DNA from: Palsa-461 sp040414865 | GTDB lineage: Bacteria > Actinomycetota > Acidimicrobiia > Acidimicrobiales > RAAP-2 | DNA: 12,732 nt | Assembly (NCBI GenBank): GCA_040414865.1 | Contig: JBEDUR010000155.1 | Span: 1-12,732, forward strand | Reading direction: 5' to 3' | Part shown: in pieces, positions 1 through 7,552 of the stretch | Numbering within the stretch: position 1 is the stretch's first letter | Layout of the letters: each line of letters begins with the position of its first letter | The notes under the pieces: model-generated | What the model was told of the DNA's origin: nothing | The model's database searches: none | Seen by the model: only the letters and a program-made list of their open reading frames with translations | Made by a program: the position numbers and the translations under genes

Positions 1-47
1 GGGCGCTCGCGTAGGGTGCAGGCAGGGTTCGAGAACGGAGGCCCCCA

Positions 48-1019
48 ATGGAGCGGTTCGAAGGGCGCATCGCAGTCGTGACCGGCGGGGGGACCGGCAT
101 GGGCCGAGAGTTGGTCCGCCAGCTCGCGAGCGAGGGGTGCCATGTCGCGACCTGTGACATCTTCGCCGATCCGTTGTCCGAGACCAAGGTCTCCGCGCTG
201 GCCGACGCCCCGTCAGGAACCCGCGTCACCACCTTTGTCGCCGACGTGTCCGACGAGAGCCAGGTCGGCGCGTTCCGCGACGCCGTAGCCGATGAGCACG
301 GCACCGAGCACATCAACCTGCTGTTCAACAACGCCGGCATTGGCGCTGGTGGCAGCATGATCGCGAACCCCCGAGCCGACTGGGAGCGGACCTTCTCGGT
401 GGACTGGGGTGGCGTCTACAACTGCACGCGGACCTTCCTGCCGATGCTTCTCGCGGCCGAGGAGGGCCACCTGGTCAACACCTCGAGCATCAACGGCGTC
501 TGGGCCTCCATCGGGCCAGAGAGCCCGCACACCGCGTACAGCGCAGCGAAGTTTGCCGTGCGCGGCTTCTCCGAGGCGCTCATCGCTGATTTCCGGGTTA
601 ACGCCCCGCACCTGAGGGTCTCCGTGGTGATGCCCGGCCACATCGGGACCTCGATCGTGCTCAACTCGGCCAGGGTGTTCGGCCGCGACGCCGACTCGAT
701 GGTCCCCGAGGAGCTCCAGCGGGTCCGCCGGCAACTCAACTCGCAGGGGATCCCGACCGACTCGGTCTCCGACGAGGACATCCGTAAAGGGGTGCAGATG
801 ATGGGCGAGGCGTTCAGGGACAACGCCCCGATGAGCGCGGCGCAAGCGGCCACCATCATCTTGAACGGGGTGCGGGAGAACCGGTGGCGGATCTTGGTTG
901 GCGCGGACGCCGAGTGGATCGACGCCGAGGTCCGTTCCGACCCCGAGCACGCCTACGACGTTGAGTTCTGGGAGCGGCTGCTCGCGAAGGGCGTCTTTGG
1001 CGCCTTCGGACGCTCGTAG
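48..1019 (+). CDS. SDR family NAD(P)-dependent oxidoreductase
   Basis: A 323-aa short-chain dehydrogenase/reductase, presumably cytosolic, oxidising or reducing an alcohol/carbonyl substrate I cannot name. Visible motifs are the cofactor-binding TGGGTGMG (residues 12-19), NNAG (94-97), the catalytic serine region NTSS (144-147) and the YxxxK pair Tyr164/Lys168. It is longer than the usual ~250 aa: after the core come a 210-260 insertion and a C-terminal tail rich in Trp and acidic residues (280-310), an arrangement I associate with actinobacterial SDRs of unknown substrate. The ATG at 48 is supported by GGAGG at 37-41, 6 nt upstream. An in-frame stop at 12-14 could be the end of an upstream gene outside the window. 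It converges with the nitroreductase, 10 bp apart. Family call is firm; substrate unknown. Confidence 0.93.
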   Translation: MERFEGRIAVVTGGGTGMGRELVRQLASEGCHVATCDIFADPLSETKVSALADAPSGTRVTTFVADVSDESQVGAFRDAVADEHGTEHINLLFNNAGIGAGGSMIANPRADWERTFSVDWGGVYNCTRTFLPMLLAAEEGHLVNTSSINGVWASIGPESPHTAYSAAKFAVRGFSEALIADFRVNAPHLRVSVVMPGHIGTSIVLNSARVFGRDADSMVPEELQRVRRQLNSQGIPTDSVSDEDIRKGVQMMGEAFRDNAPMSAAQAATIILNGVRENRWRILVGADAEWIDAEVRSDPEHAYDVEFWERLLAKGVFGAFGRS

Positions 1020-1029
1020 GACGCCCTTC
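986..1029. terminator. Inverted repeat between convergent genes, likely bidirectional terminator
   Basis: GAAGGGCGTCTT (986-997) pairs with AGGACGCCCTTC (1018-1029): 12 bp with one G-U, loop of 20 nt. It covers the SDR stop codon and ends one base before the stop codon of the opposing nitroreductase, so it could serve both strands. No T-tract follows on either strand, so intrinsic termination is inferred from position and stem only. Confidence 0.5.
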
Positions 1030-1650
1030 TCACCACCGGGACCGGTGGAGCGCGCCCGCGCCAGTCTCCGGGCGACGCCCGAGCGAGCGTGAGGGGGTGT
1101 CCAGTCCGTCGGGGTGGCCGATGACCACGGCGCCGAACAGCCGCCATCCTTCGGGCACGCCGCACGCCGCCAACAGCTCGGCCTCCCCCCGGAAGGCCCC
1201 CAAGAACGCGGCCCCGAGCCCGGCGTCGGCCACGCCGAGAAGGAGCAGCATGGTGGAGAACGCGGCGTCGCCGAACCAGTAGGGGACCGGCCACGCCGCT
1301 TCACCGCCCTCCCCGACGGAGAGGGGACCCAAGCCCGAGCCGAGCTTGTCCGGCTCCCCGTAACGGTCGATGTAGCCCTGGGGGTAGCACAGCGAGAGCG
1401 CCACGACCGGGGCCCGAGCCAGACCGGAAAAGCGCGGCGCGCTTCGGCGCCACTCGGGCGTTGTCGTGTGCTCCCAGTAGCGGGCGGTGTCGGGCCCATC
1501 GAGGACGAGCCAGGCGATGCCCCGGGTGTTCCCGGCGGAGGGGGCCCGCAGAGCCTGGGAGACCAGGCCCTCGACCAGGTCCGGGTCGAGTGGGTCTTGG
1601 GCGAAGCTCCGGACCATCCGCCGGCTCCGGATCACCTCGATGAGCTCCAT
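1030..1650 (-). CDS. Nitroreductase family protein (FMN-dependent)
   Basis: A 206-aa nitroreductase-fold flavoprotein, expected to bind FMN as a dimer and use NAD(P)H; the natural substrate is not evident. Seen: the N-terminal FMN-phosphate motif RSRRMVRSF (8-16), PSAGNTRG (37-44), the central PYWFGDAAFSTMLLLL segment (123-138), the GLGAAFLG turn (144-151), GAVVIGHPDG (173-182) and a basic C-terminal tail ending HRSRW. I chose the ATG at 1650 because the FMN motif then begins at residue 8, as in the family, and a purine-rich SD-like run lies directly upstream; a longer frame to 1734 adds only low-complexity residues. It is divergent from the rhodanese/E1 gene (135-bp gap). It is not BluB-like, despite the B12 enzyme nearby. 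Confidence 0.9.
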   Translation of the reverse strand: MELIEVIRSRRMVRSFAQDPLDPDLVEGLVSQALRAPSAGNTRGIAWLVLDGPDTARYWEHTTTPEWRRSAPRFSGLARAPVVALSLCYPQGYIDRYGEPDKLGSGLGPLSVGEGGEAAWPVPYWFGDAAFSTMLLLLGVADAGLGAAFLGAFRGEAELLAACGVPEGWRLFGAVVIGHPDGLDTPSRSLGRRPETGAGALHRSRW

Positions 1651-1683
1651 CGGCTTCTCTCTTCTCTCTCGGTTCTCTCTCGG
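1651..1683 (-). repeat. Tandem purine repeat before the nitroreductase start
   Basis: Read on the minus strand, CCGAGAGAGAA occurs twice head to tail (1683-1673 and 1672-1662), followed by a related GAGAGAAGCCG that runs into the ATG. The GAGAGAAG unit next to the start can act as the SD. The duplicated units create extra SD-like sites further upstream, and the tract is pure pyrimidine in blocks on the other strand. Confidence 0.7.
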
Positions 1684-1746
1684 TCGACCGGCCGATCCAT
1701 CCCTTTGACCAGGGCGGTCCTGGCCGGGAATCATGAGTGCCCTGGT
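1681..1746. promoter_or_regulatory. Divergent control region: palindrome, inverted repeat and possible promoter
   Basis: Three elements lie between the divergent nitroreductase and rhodanese/E1 genes: a perfect 10-bp palindrome CGGTCGACCG (1681-1690); an 8-bp inverted repeat ACCAGGGC (1708-1715) / GCCCTGGT (1739-1746) with a 23-nt spacer; and a weak sigma-70-like pair for the + strand, TTGACC (1705-1710), 18 nt, AATCAT (1729-1734). A TANNNT hexamer TAGGGT at 1746-1751 is an alternative -10. The inverted repeat brackets the first candidate -10, as an operator would. All of this is by eye. Confidence 0.35.
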
Positions 1747-1785
1747 AGGGTTTTACTCCGAGCAAGTTCTTCCCATGGGGGTCCG

Positions 1786-2964
1786 ATGCCTAGTCCGCGA
1801 GATCTTCTGAGCGCCGCCAAGGCCGCGATCACCGAGATCGAGCCCGAGGAGGCGGAGCGCAGGATCGACACCTCGATCTTTCTCGACGTCCGCGAGCCCG
1901 ACGAGTACGACCAGGGCGCCGTCACCGGTGCCGTCCACCTGCCGCGGGGCAACCTGGAATTCCAGGTCGAGGGCAAGCTTCCCGACAAGAACGCCCCGAT
2001 CGTCGTCTACTGCGCCGGCGGGGTCCGGTCGGCCTTTGCCGCCCAGACCATGGAGCAGCTCGGGTACACCGACGTGTCCTCCCTGATCGGCGGGTTCAAC
2101 CGCTGGAAGGACGGCGGGCACCCCTGGGAGACCCCGCGCACCCTCAACGCCGACCAGCGGAACCGCTACCAGCGCCACCTGCTGATGCCCGAGGTCGGCG
2201 AGACCGGGCAGCTCAAGCTGCTCGACTCCAAGGTGCTCTTGCTCGGTGCGGGCGGGCTTGGCTCGCCGGCCGCTTTCTACCTGGCCGCGGCGGGCGTGGG
2301 CCACCTCGGGGTCATCGACATGGATGTGGTCGACGCCTCGAACCTGCAGCGGCAGATCCTCCACAACATGGACCGGATTGGTGAGCGCAAGGTCGATTCG
2401 GCCAAGAAGACCCTGACTGCGCTCAACCCCGACGTCAGCGTGGCGACCTACGACGTTCGTCTCGGAGCCGACAATGTCCTCGACATCATCGACGGCTATG
2501 ACGTGATCGTCGACGGCACCGACAACTTCCCGACCCGGTACCTGGTCAACGATGCGGCCCTGATCAAGCGGATCCCGGTCGTGCACGGTTCGATCTTCCG
2601 ATTCGAGGGCCAGGTGACGGTGTTCGATCCGTACAACGGTCCCTGCTATCGGTGCCTGATCCCCGAGCCGCCGCCGGCCGAGCTGGCCCCGTCGTGCGCC
2701 GAAGCCGGCGTCTTCGGGGTGCTGCCGGGGATCGTCGGGTGCATCCAGGGCATCGAGGCGATCAAGGTCCTGCTCGGCTTGGGCGACCCGCTGATCGGAC
2801 GGCTGCTTGCCTTCGACGCTCTGGAGGAGACCTTCCGGGTCTTCAAGGTCCAGCGTGATCCGGAATGCCCGGCCTGCGGACCCAACGCCGGCGAGATCGT
2901 GATCGCCGAGTACGACGAGCTCTGCATGCCCCACCCGAAGGAGGCTCCCGGCGCGCTGGCGTAA
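1786..2964 (+). CDS. moeB: Rhodanese–MoeB/ThiF (E1-like) adenylyltransferase/sulfurtransferase fusion
   Basis: A 392-aa two-domain protein. Residues ~15-115 are a rhodanese domain with active loop CAGGVR (Cys76-Arg81), the site expected to carry a persulfide. Residues ~120-390 are an E1-like adenylyltransferase: ATP loop GAGGLGSP (154-161), SNLQRQ (185-190), DGTDN (243-247), likely catalytic Cys304 in SCAEAGVFG, and zinc pairs CYRC (287-290) and CPAC (361-364). Such proteins adenylate the C-terminal Gly-Gly of a MoaD/ThiS/CysO-type protein and sulfurate it, feeding molybdopterin, thiamine or cysteine synthesis. MoeZ and MOCS3 have the E1 domain first and rhodanese last; here the order is reversed. 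The ATG at 1786 has a G-run at 1776-1781; the frame runs upstream to 1114 but is noncoding there and antisense to the nitroreductase. No carrier-protein gene is nearby, so the pathway is open. Confidence 0.93.
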   Translation: MPSPRDLLSAAKAAITEIEPEEAERRIDTSIFLDVREPDEYDQGAVTGAVHLPRGNLEFQVEGKLPDKNAPIVVYCAGGVRSAFAAQTMEQLGYTDVSSLIGGFNRWKDGGHPWETPRTLNADQRNRYQRHLLMPEVGETGQLKLLDSKVLLLGAGGLGSPAAFYLAAAGVGHLGVIDMDVVDASNLQRQILHNMDRIGERKVDSAKKTLTALNPDVSVATYDVRLGADNVLDIIDGYDVIVDGTDNFPTRYLVNDAALIKRIPVVHGSIFRFEGQVTVFDPYNGPCYRCLIPEPPPAELAPSCAEAGVFGVLPGIVGCIQGIEAIKVLLGLGDPLIGRLLAFDALEETFRVFKVQRDPECPACGPNAGEIVIAEYDELCMPHPKEAPGALA

Positions 2965-2974
2965 CCTGGCGCCG
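2962..2974 (+). promoter_or_regulatory. Possible leaderless promoter of the mutase gene
   Basis: TAACCT (2962-2967) matches the actinobacterial -10 pattern TANNNT and sits 6 nt before the GTG at 2974, which has no SD. Its TAA is the stop codon of the upstream gene. The mutase may thus be read both from the upstream transcript and from its own leaderless start. No clear -35 was seen. Confidence 0.35.
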
Positions 2975-4566
2975 TGACCCCCGAGCGCCAGCCTGGCGAG
3001 CGCCACACCGGATCGGGCATCGAGGTCCGCCCGGTTTACGGCCCCGAGGATCTCGAGGGCTTCGATCCCAAGGACGCGCTGGGCGAGCCCGGCCTCGAGC
3101 CGTTCACCCGGGGCATTCGCGCCGACATGTACCGGGGGCGCCTGTGGACCATGCGCCAGTACGCAGGTTTCGGGACGGCCGAGGCGACCAACCAGCGCTT
3201 CAAGTTCCTTCTGCAGGCTGGCCAGACCGGGCTCTCCTGCGCGTTCGATCTGCCCACCCAGATGGGATACGACTCGGACCACCCCCGCTCCGAGGGCGAG
3301 GTCGGCAAGGTCGGGGTGGCGATCGACTCCCTGGCCGACATGCGGCTGCTGTTGGCCGGCCTCCCCCTGGAGAAGGTCACCACCTCGATGACCATCAACT
3401 CGACCGCGGCCATCCTGCTCCTCCTCTACGAACTGGTGGCTGAGGAAGAGGGCGTCTCGGGCGACCAGCTGGGCGGCACCATCCAGAACGACATCTTGAA
3501 GGAGTACGTGGCGCGCGGGACCTACATCTACCCGCCCCGCCCCTCGATGCGGCTGATCACCGACACCTTCACGTATTGCTCGGCCAACCTGCCCAACTGG
3601 AACACCATCTCGATCTCCGGCTACCACATCCGTGAGGCCGGGTCGACGGCAGTCCAAGAGCTCGCCTTCACCCTGGCCAACGGCATCGCCTACGTTGAGG
3701 CGGCCATCGCTGCCGGCCTCGACGTCGACGCGTTCGCGCCGCGCCTGTCGTTCTTCTGGAACGCCCACAACAACCTCTTCGAAGAGGTGGCCAAGTACCG
3801 GGCGGCCCGGCGCATGTGGGCGAGGATCATGACCGAGCGGTTCGGGGCCGTCGACCCGCGCTCGAAGATGCTGCGGTTCCACTCCCAGACTGGAGGGTCG
3901 ACCCTCACCGCCCAGCAGCCCGAGAACAACATCGTCCGGGTCTCGGTCCAAGCGCTCGCCGCGGTGCTGGGCGGCACTCAGAGCCTGCACACGAACGGGT
4001 TTGATGAGGCCCTCGGTCTCCCGACCGAGCGGGCCGCCAAGATCGCGTTGCGGACCCAGCAGATCATCGGCTACGAGTCCGGAGTCGCCGACACGGTCGA
4101 CCCCCTCGCCGGTTCGTACTTCGTCGAGTCCCTGACCGACAAGGTCGAGCAGGCGGCGACCGAGTACCTGGAACGCATCGATGGCGTCGGCGGGGCGGTC
4201 GCCGCGATCGAGGGCCGCTACATGCAGGACGAGATCGAGCAGGCGGCCTATACCAACGCCAAGGCGGTCGACGACGGGGAAGCCGTGGTGGTCGGGGTGA
4301 ACCGCTTCACGGACGAGACCCACGAGCCAACCGAGGTGTTCCCGATTGACGCCCAACTGCAGCGGGCCCAGATCGAGCGGACGAGGCGGGTCCGAACGGA
4401 GCGGGACCAAGAGGCCGTTGACGCCGCGCTGAGCCGGGTGGCTGAGGCCGCCGCCGGTACCCAGAACCTGCTCGTCCCGATGAAGGAGGCGCTCCGGGCG
4501 ATGGCCACCCTGGGTGAGGTTTCCGACGTGCTGCGGCGCGAGTTCGGGGTCTACGAGCCGGTCTGA
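2974..4566 (+). CDS. mcmA: Methylmalonyl-CoA mutase-type acyl-CoA mutase, large (substrate-binding) subunit
   Basis: A 530-aa subunit of an adenosylcobalamin-dependent mutase, interconverting methylmalonyl-CoA and succinyl-CoA by a radical carbon-skeleton rearrangement. It has the TIM-barrel substrate domain only and no B12-binding DxHxxG domain, so it needs a separate small subunit, not found in this window. Residues aligning with the Propionibacterium enzyme's substrate-reading positions are Tyr63 (RQYAGF, equivalent of Tyr89), Gln171 (equivalent of Gln197), Arg181 (equivalent of Arg207) and Tyr217-His218 (ISGYH, equivalent of 243-244). Isobutyryl-CoA mutases have Phe and Gln in place of the Tyr and Arg, so a dicarboxylic substrate is favoured. 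Other landmarks are GLSCAFDLPTQMGYDSDHP (86-104) and APRLSFFWNAHNNLFEE (255-271). GTG start with no SD, 9 nt after the E1 gene; converges on the amidohydrolase. Confidence 0.94.
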   Translation: MTPERQPGERHTGSGIEVRPVYGPEDLEGFDPKDALGEPGLEPFTRGIRADMYRGRLWTMRQYAGFGTAEATNQRFKFLLQAGQTGLSCAFDLPTQMGYDSDHPRSEGEVGKVGVAIDSLADMRLLLAGLPLEKVTTSMTINSTAAILLLLYELVAEEEGVSGDQLGGTIQNDILKEYVARGTYIYPPRPSMRLITDTFTYCSANLPNWNTISISGYHIREAGSTAVQELAFTLANGIAYVEAAIAAGLDVDAFAPRLSFFWNAHNNLFEEVAKYRAARRMWARIMTERFGAVDPRSKMLRFHSQTGGSTLTAQQPENNIVRVSVQALAAVLGGTQSLHTNGFDEALGLPTERAAKIALRTQQIIGYESGVADTVDPLAGSYFVESLTDKVEQAATEYLERIDGVGGAVAAIEGRYMQDEIEQAAYTNAKAVDDGEAVVVGVNRFTDETHEPTEVFPIDAQLQRAQIERTRRVRTERDQEAVDAALSRVAEAAAGTQNLLVPMKEALRAMATLGEVSDVLRREFGVYEPV

Positions 4567-4610
4567 CCGGCGCTCGGCGCCCCCGCCCGCCTCAGGCCCT
4601 CTTGCGGGCC
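4567..4610. terminator. Hairpins between the convergent mutase and amidohydrolase genes
   Basis: GGCGC-TCG-GCGCC (4569-4581) forms a tight 5-bp hairpin just after the mutase stop. GCCCGC (4585-4590) pairs with GCGGGC (4604-4609) across the amidohydrolase stop. No T-tract; termination function is inferred from the convergent position. Confidence 0.35.
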
Positions 4611-5767
4611 AGCAACCGGTTCCGCAGGGCGGGGGTGCTCGAGGCGTCAGCGGCCGTCCAGGCCAAGGCGAGCGCACCGTCGAAGAGTGCCGCGTCGGCC
4701 GAGGGCGTGATGCACGCCGCGGCGAACTCGCGCTGGTGGTTGACCGCGCCTTTGGTCTCGATCCCGATGAGCGGGTGGATGGTCGGGACCTCGAGCGAGA
4801 CGTTGGCCATGTCGGTCGACGCGGTCGGCAGGTCGGCGCCCGCGTCGTCGGCGGCGAAGCTGCGCCCGAGCGCCTCCGCGTTGGCCCGGTAGGTGGCAAG
4901 CAGCTCCAGGTCGGACTCCATGTGGGAGTACACGGGAGCCAGGTACTCGAAGGACACCTCGGCCCCGGTGGCCAGCGCTCCGGCCTCGAAGCATCGGCGC
5001 ACACGAGGCTCAAGTCGTTCGAGACCGACAAGCGCGGGGGCACGGACCATGAATCGTCCGCTCACCCGGGCCGGGATGACGTTGGCGGCAGCTCCCCCAT
5101 CGGTCACGATCCCGTGGGCCTGATCACCTGGGGAGAACTGCTGACGCAGGAGGGATAGGGCCACCTGGCTGACCACCATGGCGTCGGCGGCGTTGATCCC
5201 CGCGTACGGAGCAGCAGAAGCGTGGGCCTCCCTGCCGGTGAAGTGGACATCGAAGTGAGAGACGGCCAGGCACTGGGCGGTCAGCCAGTCGGTCGGCCAG
5301 GGATGCACCATCATCGCGAGGTGCGCGTCGGCGAACGCGCCACGCTCGAGCATCAGCACCTTGCCCCCGCCGCCCTCCTCGGCCGGGGTGCCGAGCACGA
5401 GCACGGTCAGGCCGAGCTCGTCGGCCATTTCGGCCAGTGCCAGGCCGGCCCCAAGCGACGACGCGGCGATGATGTTGTGGCCGCAGGCGTGGCCGATCTC
5501 AGGCAGGGCGTCGTACTCGGCGCACAGCGCCACCACCAGCGGACCCTCCCCCGCTCGGGCGGCGAAGGCGGTCGGCAAGCCGGCGACGCCGGTCTCCACC
5601 TCCAGGCCGTGATCGACCAAGGTCTCGGTCAGCCGGCCGGCGGCGAACTGCTCCTCAAAGCAGAGCTCGGGATGGGCGTGAATCGCGTGGCTGAGCTGGA
5701 TCAGCTCGCCGTGCTGATCCTCGAGGGCGCGCCTCAGCCGCTCCTTTACGGCAGCCGTCGCAGTCAT
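4592..5767 (-). CDS. M20D-type metallo-amidohydrolase (AbgB/carboxypeptidase-like)
   Basis: A 391-aa zinc-type amidohydrolase of the M20 superfamily that would split an amide bond in an N-acyl amino acid or similar conjugate in the cytosol; no signal peptide is seen. Motifs: HAHPELCFEE (30-39), ACGHN (94-98, metal ligands Cys95 and His97, typical of M20D), catalytic Glu130 and metal Glu131 in PAEEGGGG, His155, the dimerisation-domain segment FTGREAHASAAPYAGINAADA (176-196), and a C-terminal STDMANVSLEVPTIHP (317-332) that resembles AbgB (p-aminobenzoyl-glutamate hydrolase) relatives. The ATG at 5767 is 10 nt after the stop of the carboxylase gene with no clear SD, so it is probably translated by coupling as the second gene of that operon. 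Its substrate and its link to acyl-CoA carboxylation are unknown. Confidence 0.9.
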   Translation of the reverse strand: MTATAAVKERLRRALEDQHGELIQLSHAIHAHPELCFEEQFAAGRLTETLVDHGLEVETGVAGLPTAFAARAGEGPLVVALCAEYDALPEIGHACGHNIIAASSLGAGLALAEMADELGLTVLVLGTPAEEGGGGKVLMLERGAFADAHLAMMVHPWPTDWLTAQCLAVSHFDVHFTGREAHASAAPYAGINAADAMVVSQVALSLLRQQFSPGDQAHGIVTDGGAAANVIPARVSGRFMVRAPALVGLERLEPRVRRCFEAGALATGAEVSFEYLAPVYSHMESDLELLATYRANAEALGRSFAADDAGADLPTASTDMANVSLEVPTIHPLIGIETKGAVNHQREFAAACITPSADAALFDGALALAWTAADASSTPALRNRLLARKRA

Positions 5768-5777
5768 GGGAGTCGGT

Positions 5778-7532
5778 CTACTCGATGACGGCCACCACGT
5801 CGCCGCCGCCGACGGACGCGCCCTCTGTCACCCTCAGCTCGGCGACGGTCCCGTCCTTGTCGGCCGCGATGGCGTTCTCCATCTTCATGGCCTCGAGCAC
5901 GCAGATGGTCTGGCCGACCTCGACGGGGTCGCCCACGGCGACGAGCACCCGCACGATCGTCCCCTGCATGGGCACGGTCACCGTCCCCGTCCCGGTCGCG
6001 CTGGGAGCTTGGCCGCGAGTGCGCCGGGGCACTGGGCGGGCGAGCCCGCCGGGGGCGGCCGGTTCGCTCGCCGGAACCCACAGCTTCACCCGGTAGAGCC
6101 GACCGTCGACCTCGGCGGTGACCTCACGCAACACCTTGGCGTCCTGCTCGGGCTCGGGCTCGGCTGCGTCAACCGTCGCGCCCACCCCCGAGAGGTCCAG
6201 GATGTCCTCGACCCAGCGGGTCGAGTGCCTGGCCTGGGCGAAGTCGGGGTGGCTCAGGATGACGACGTCAGCCGGGATGGTACTGGCCACGCCCTCGATC
6301 TGGGTTTCCTCGAGAGCCCGAAGCATGCGCCGTCGGGCCGCCTCCCGGTCTGGCGCCCAAACTGAGAGCTTGGCCATGAGGTTGTCGTAGTGCTGGCTCA
6401 CCGTGTCCCCGCCCTCGTACCCGGTGTCGAAGCGCACCCCAGGGCCGGCAGGCTGACGGAAGCGGATGATCGTCCCGGGCGAGGGCAGGAAGCGGCCACC
6501 GGCTGGGTTCTCGGCATTCAGCCTCACCTCGATGGCGTGCCCATTCCGAGGGACCTGGTCTTGGGTGAAGTCGAGGGCCTCGCCGTCCGCGATCTTGAGC
6601 TGCCAGGCCACCAGGTCGAGGCCGGTCACCAGCTCAGTGATGGGGTGCTCCACCTGCAGCCGGGTGTTCATCTCCAAGAAGTAGAAGCGGCCGTCCTGGT
6701 ACAGGAACTCGACGGTCCCCGCGTTGGTGTAATTGCAGGCCCGGGCGACCTTGACCGCCGCCTCGCCCATCGCCACCCGGGTCTCCTCGGGGAAGTTGGG
6801 GGCCGGGCTCTCCTCGATGAGCTTCTGGTGGCGTCGCTGGCACGAGCAGTCCCGCTCGCCCAGCCACAGCACGTTGCCGTGCCCGTCGGCCAGCACCTGC
6901 ATCTCGATGTGCCTGGGCCAGTCGAGGTAGCGCTCGAGGTAAATCTCGTCGCGCCCGAAGGAGGCCTTGGCCTCCCGCTGGGCCGAGGCCATCGCGTCGG
7001 CCGCCTCGGCTGACGAAGGGACGACTTTCATGCCCCGCCCGCCGCCGCCGAAGGCGGCCTTGATGGCGACTGGCCAGCCGAACTCCTCCCCGAAGGCGAC
7101 GATCTCCGCCGGCTCGGTCACCGCCTCGGAGCGTCCGGGAACCCCGCTCACTTGGGCTCGCTCGGCCGCCAACCGAGCGCTGATTTTGTCCCCCATCGTC
7201 TCGATGGCCTCGGGCGGCGGGCCCACGAACCGCACACCCGAGGCGACGATTGCCCGGGCGAAGTCGGCGTTCTCGGAGAAGAACCCGTAGCCGGGGTGCA
7301 CGGCGTCAGCGCCGCTGGCCTCGATGGCCCCCAGGATGGCCTCGACGTTGAGGTAACTCTCGGTTGCGGTCTGACCTCCGAGCGCGTAGGCCTCGTCGGC
7401 CATGCGGACATGCATCGAGTCGCGATCCAGCTCCGAGTACACGGCAACGGTGGCGATCCCGAGCTCCCGGCAGGTCCGCATGATCCGCACCGCGATCTCG
7501 CCCCGATTGGCGATCAGTACCTTGTTCAGCAC
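5778..7532 (-). CDS. pccA: Acetyl/propionyl-CoA carboxylase alpha subunit (biotin carboxylase + BCCP)
   Basis: A 584-aa biotin carboxylase fused to a biotin carrier domain; it uses ATP and bicarbonate to carboxylate its own biotin, which a separate beta subunit passes to acetyl- or propionyl-CoA. Order: N-terminal biotin-carboxylase domain (KVLIANRGEIAVRI, 4-17), ATP-grasp glycine loop GGGGRGMKV (162-170), RRHQKLIEESPAPN (233-246), catalytic MNTRLQVEHP (288-297), biotin-carboxylase C-terminal domain to ~445, a spacer, then a biotinyl domain (~515-584) with EAMKMEN and biotin-accepting Lys550. Length matches actinobacterial AccA/PccA proteins. I chose the GTG at 7532: the conserved N-terminus begins there and AAGAGGA (7544-7538 on the minus strand) is a good SD; the open frame to 7784 is noncoding and crosses birA. 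No beta subunit is present, so acyl preference is inferred only from the nearby mutase. Confidence 0.95.
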   Translation of the reverse strand: MLNKVLIANRGEIAVRIMRTCRELGIATVAVYSELDRDSMHVRMADEAYALGGQTATESYLNVEAILGAIEASGADAVHPGYGFFSENADFARAIVASGVRFVGPPPEAIETMGDKISARLAAERAQVSGVPGRSEAVTEPAEIVAFGEEFGWPVAIKAAFGGGGRGMKVVPSSAEAADAMASAQREAKASFGRDEIYLERYLDWPRHIEMQVLADGHGNVLWLGERDCSCQRRHQKLIEESPAPNFPEETRVAMGEAAVKVARACNYTNAGTVEFLYQDGRFYFLEMNTRLQVEHPITELVTGLDLVAWQLKIADGEALDFTQDQVPRNGHAIEVRLNAENPAGGRFLPSPGTIIRFRQPAGPGVRFDTGYEGGDTVSQHYDNLMAKLSVWAPDREAARRRMLRALEETQIEGVASTIPADVVILSHPDFAQARHSTRWVEDILDLSGVGATVDAAEPEPEQDAKVLREVTAEVDGRLYRVKLWVPASEPAAPGGLARPVPRRTRGQAPSATGTGTVTVPMQGTIVRVLVAVGDPVEVGQTICVLEAMKMENAIAADKDGTVAELRVTEGASVGGGDVVAVIE

Positions 7533-7552
7533 ATGGTTCCTCTTGGCCGCTC

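Noticed and set aside
1030..1650. The nitroreductase as BluB, making the lower ligand of B12 for the nearby mutase.
   Set aside because: BluB has a characteristic SVGxMQPW-type segment; here the matching place reads PSAGNTRG, and the tail fits other nitroreductase families.
1114..1785. N-terminal extension of the rhodanese/E1 protein by 224 residues.
   Set aside because: The extension is antisense to the nitroreductase, low in complexity and without motifs; the rhodanese domain starts properly from the ATG at 1786.
2974..4566. The mutase as isobutyryl-CoA or 2-hydroxyisobutyryl-CoA mutase.
   Set aside because: Those enzymes replace the Tyr/Arg pair that reads the substrate carboxylate (Phe/Gln or Ile/Gln); here Tyr63 and Arg181 are both kept.
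1753..5043. A 1096-residue open frame on the minus strand.
   Set aside because: It runs antisense to the rhodanese/E1 and mutase genes, is low-complexity and rich in Arg, Gly, Asp and Val, and shows no domain. Long antisense frames are expected in G+C-rich coding DNA.
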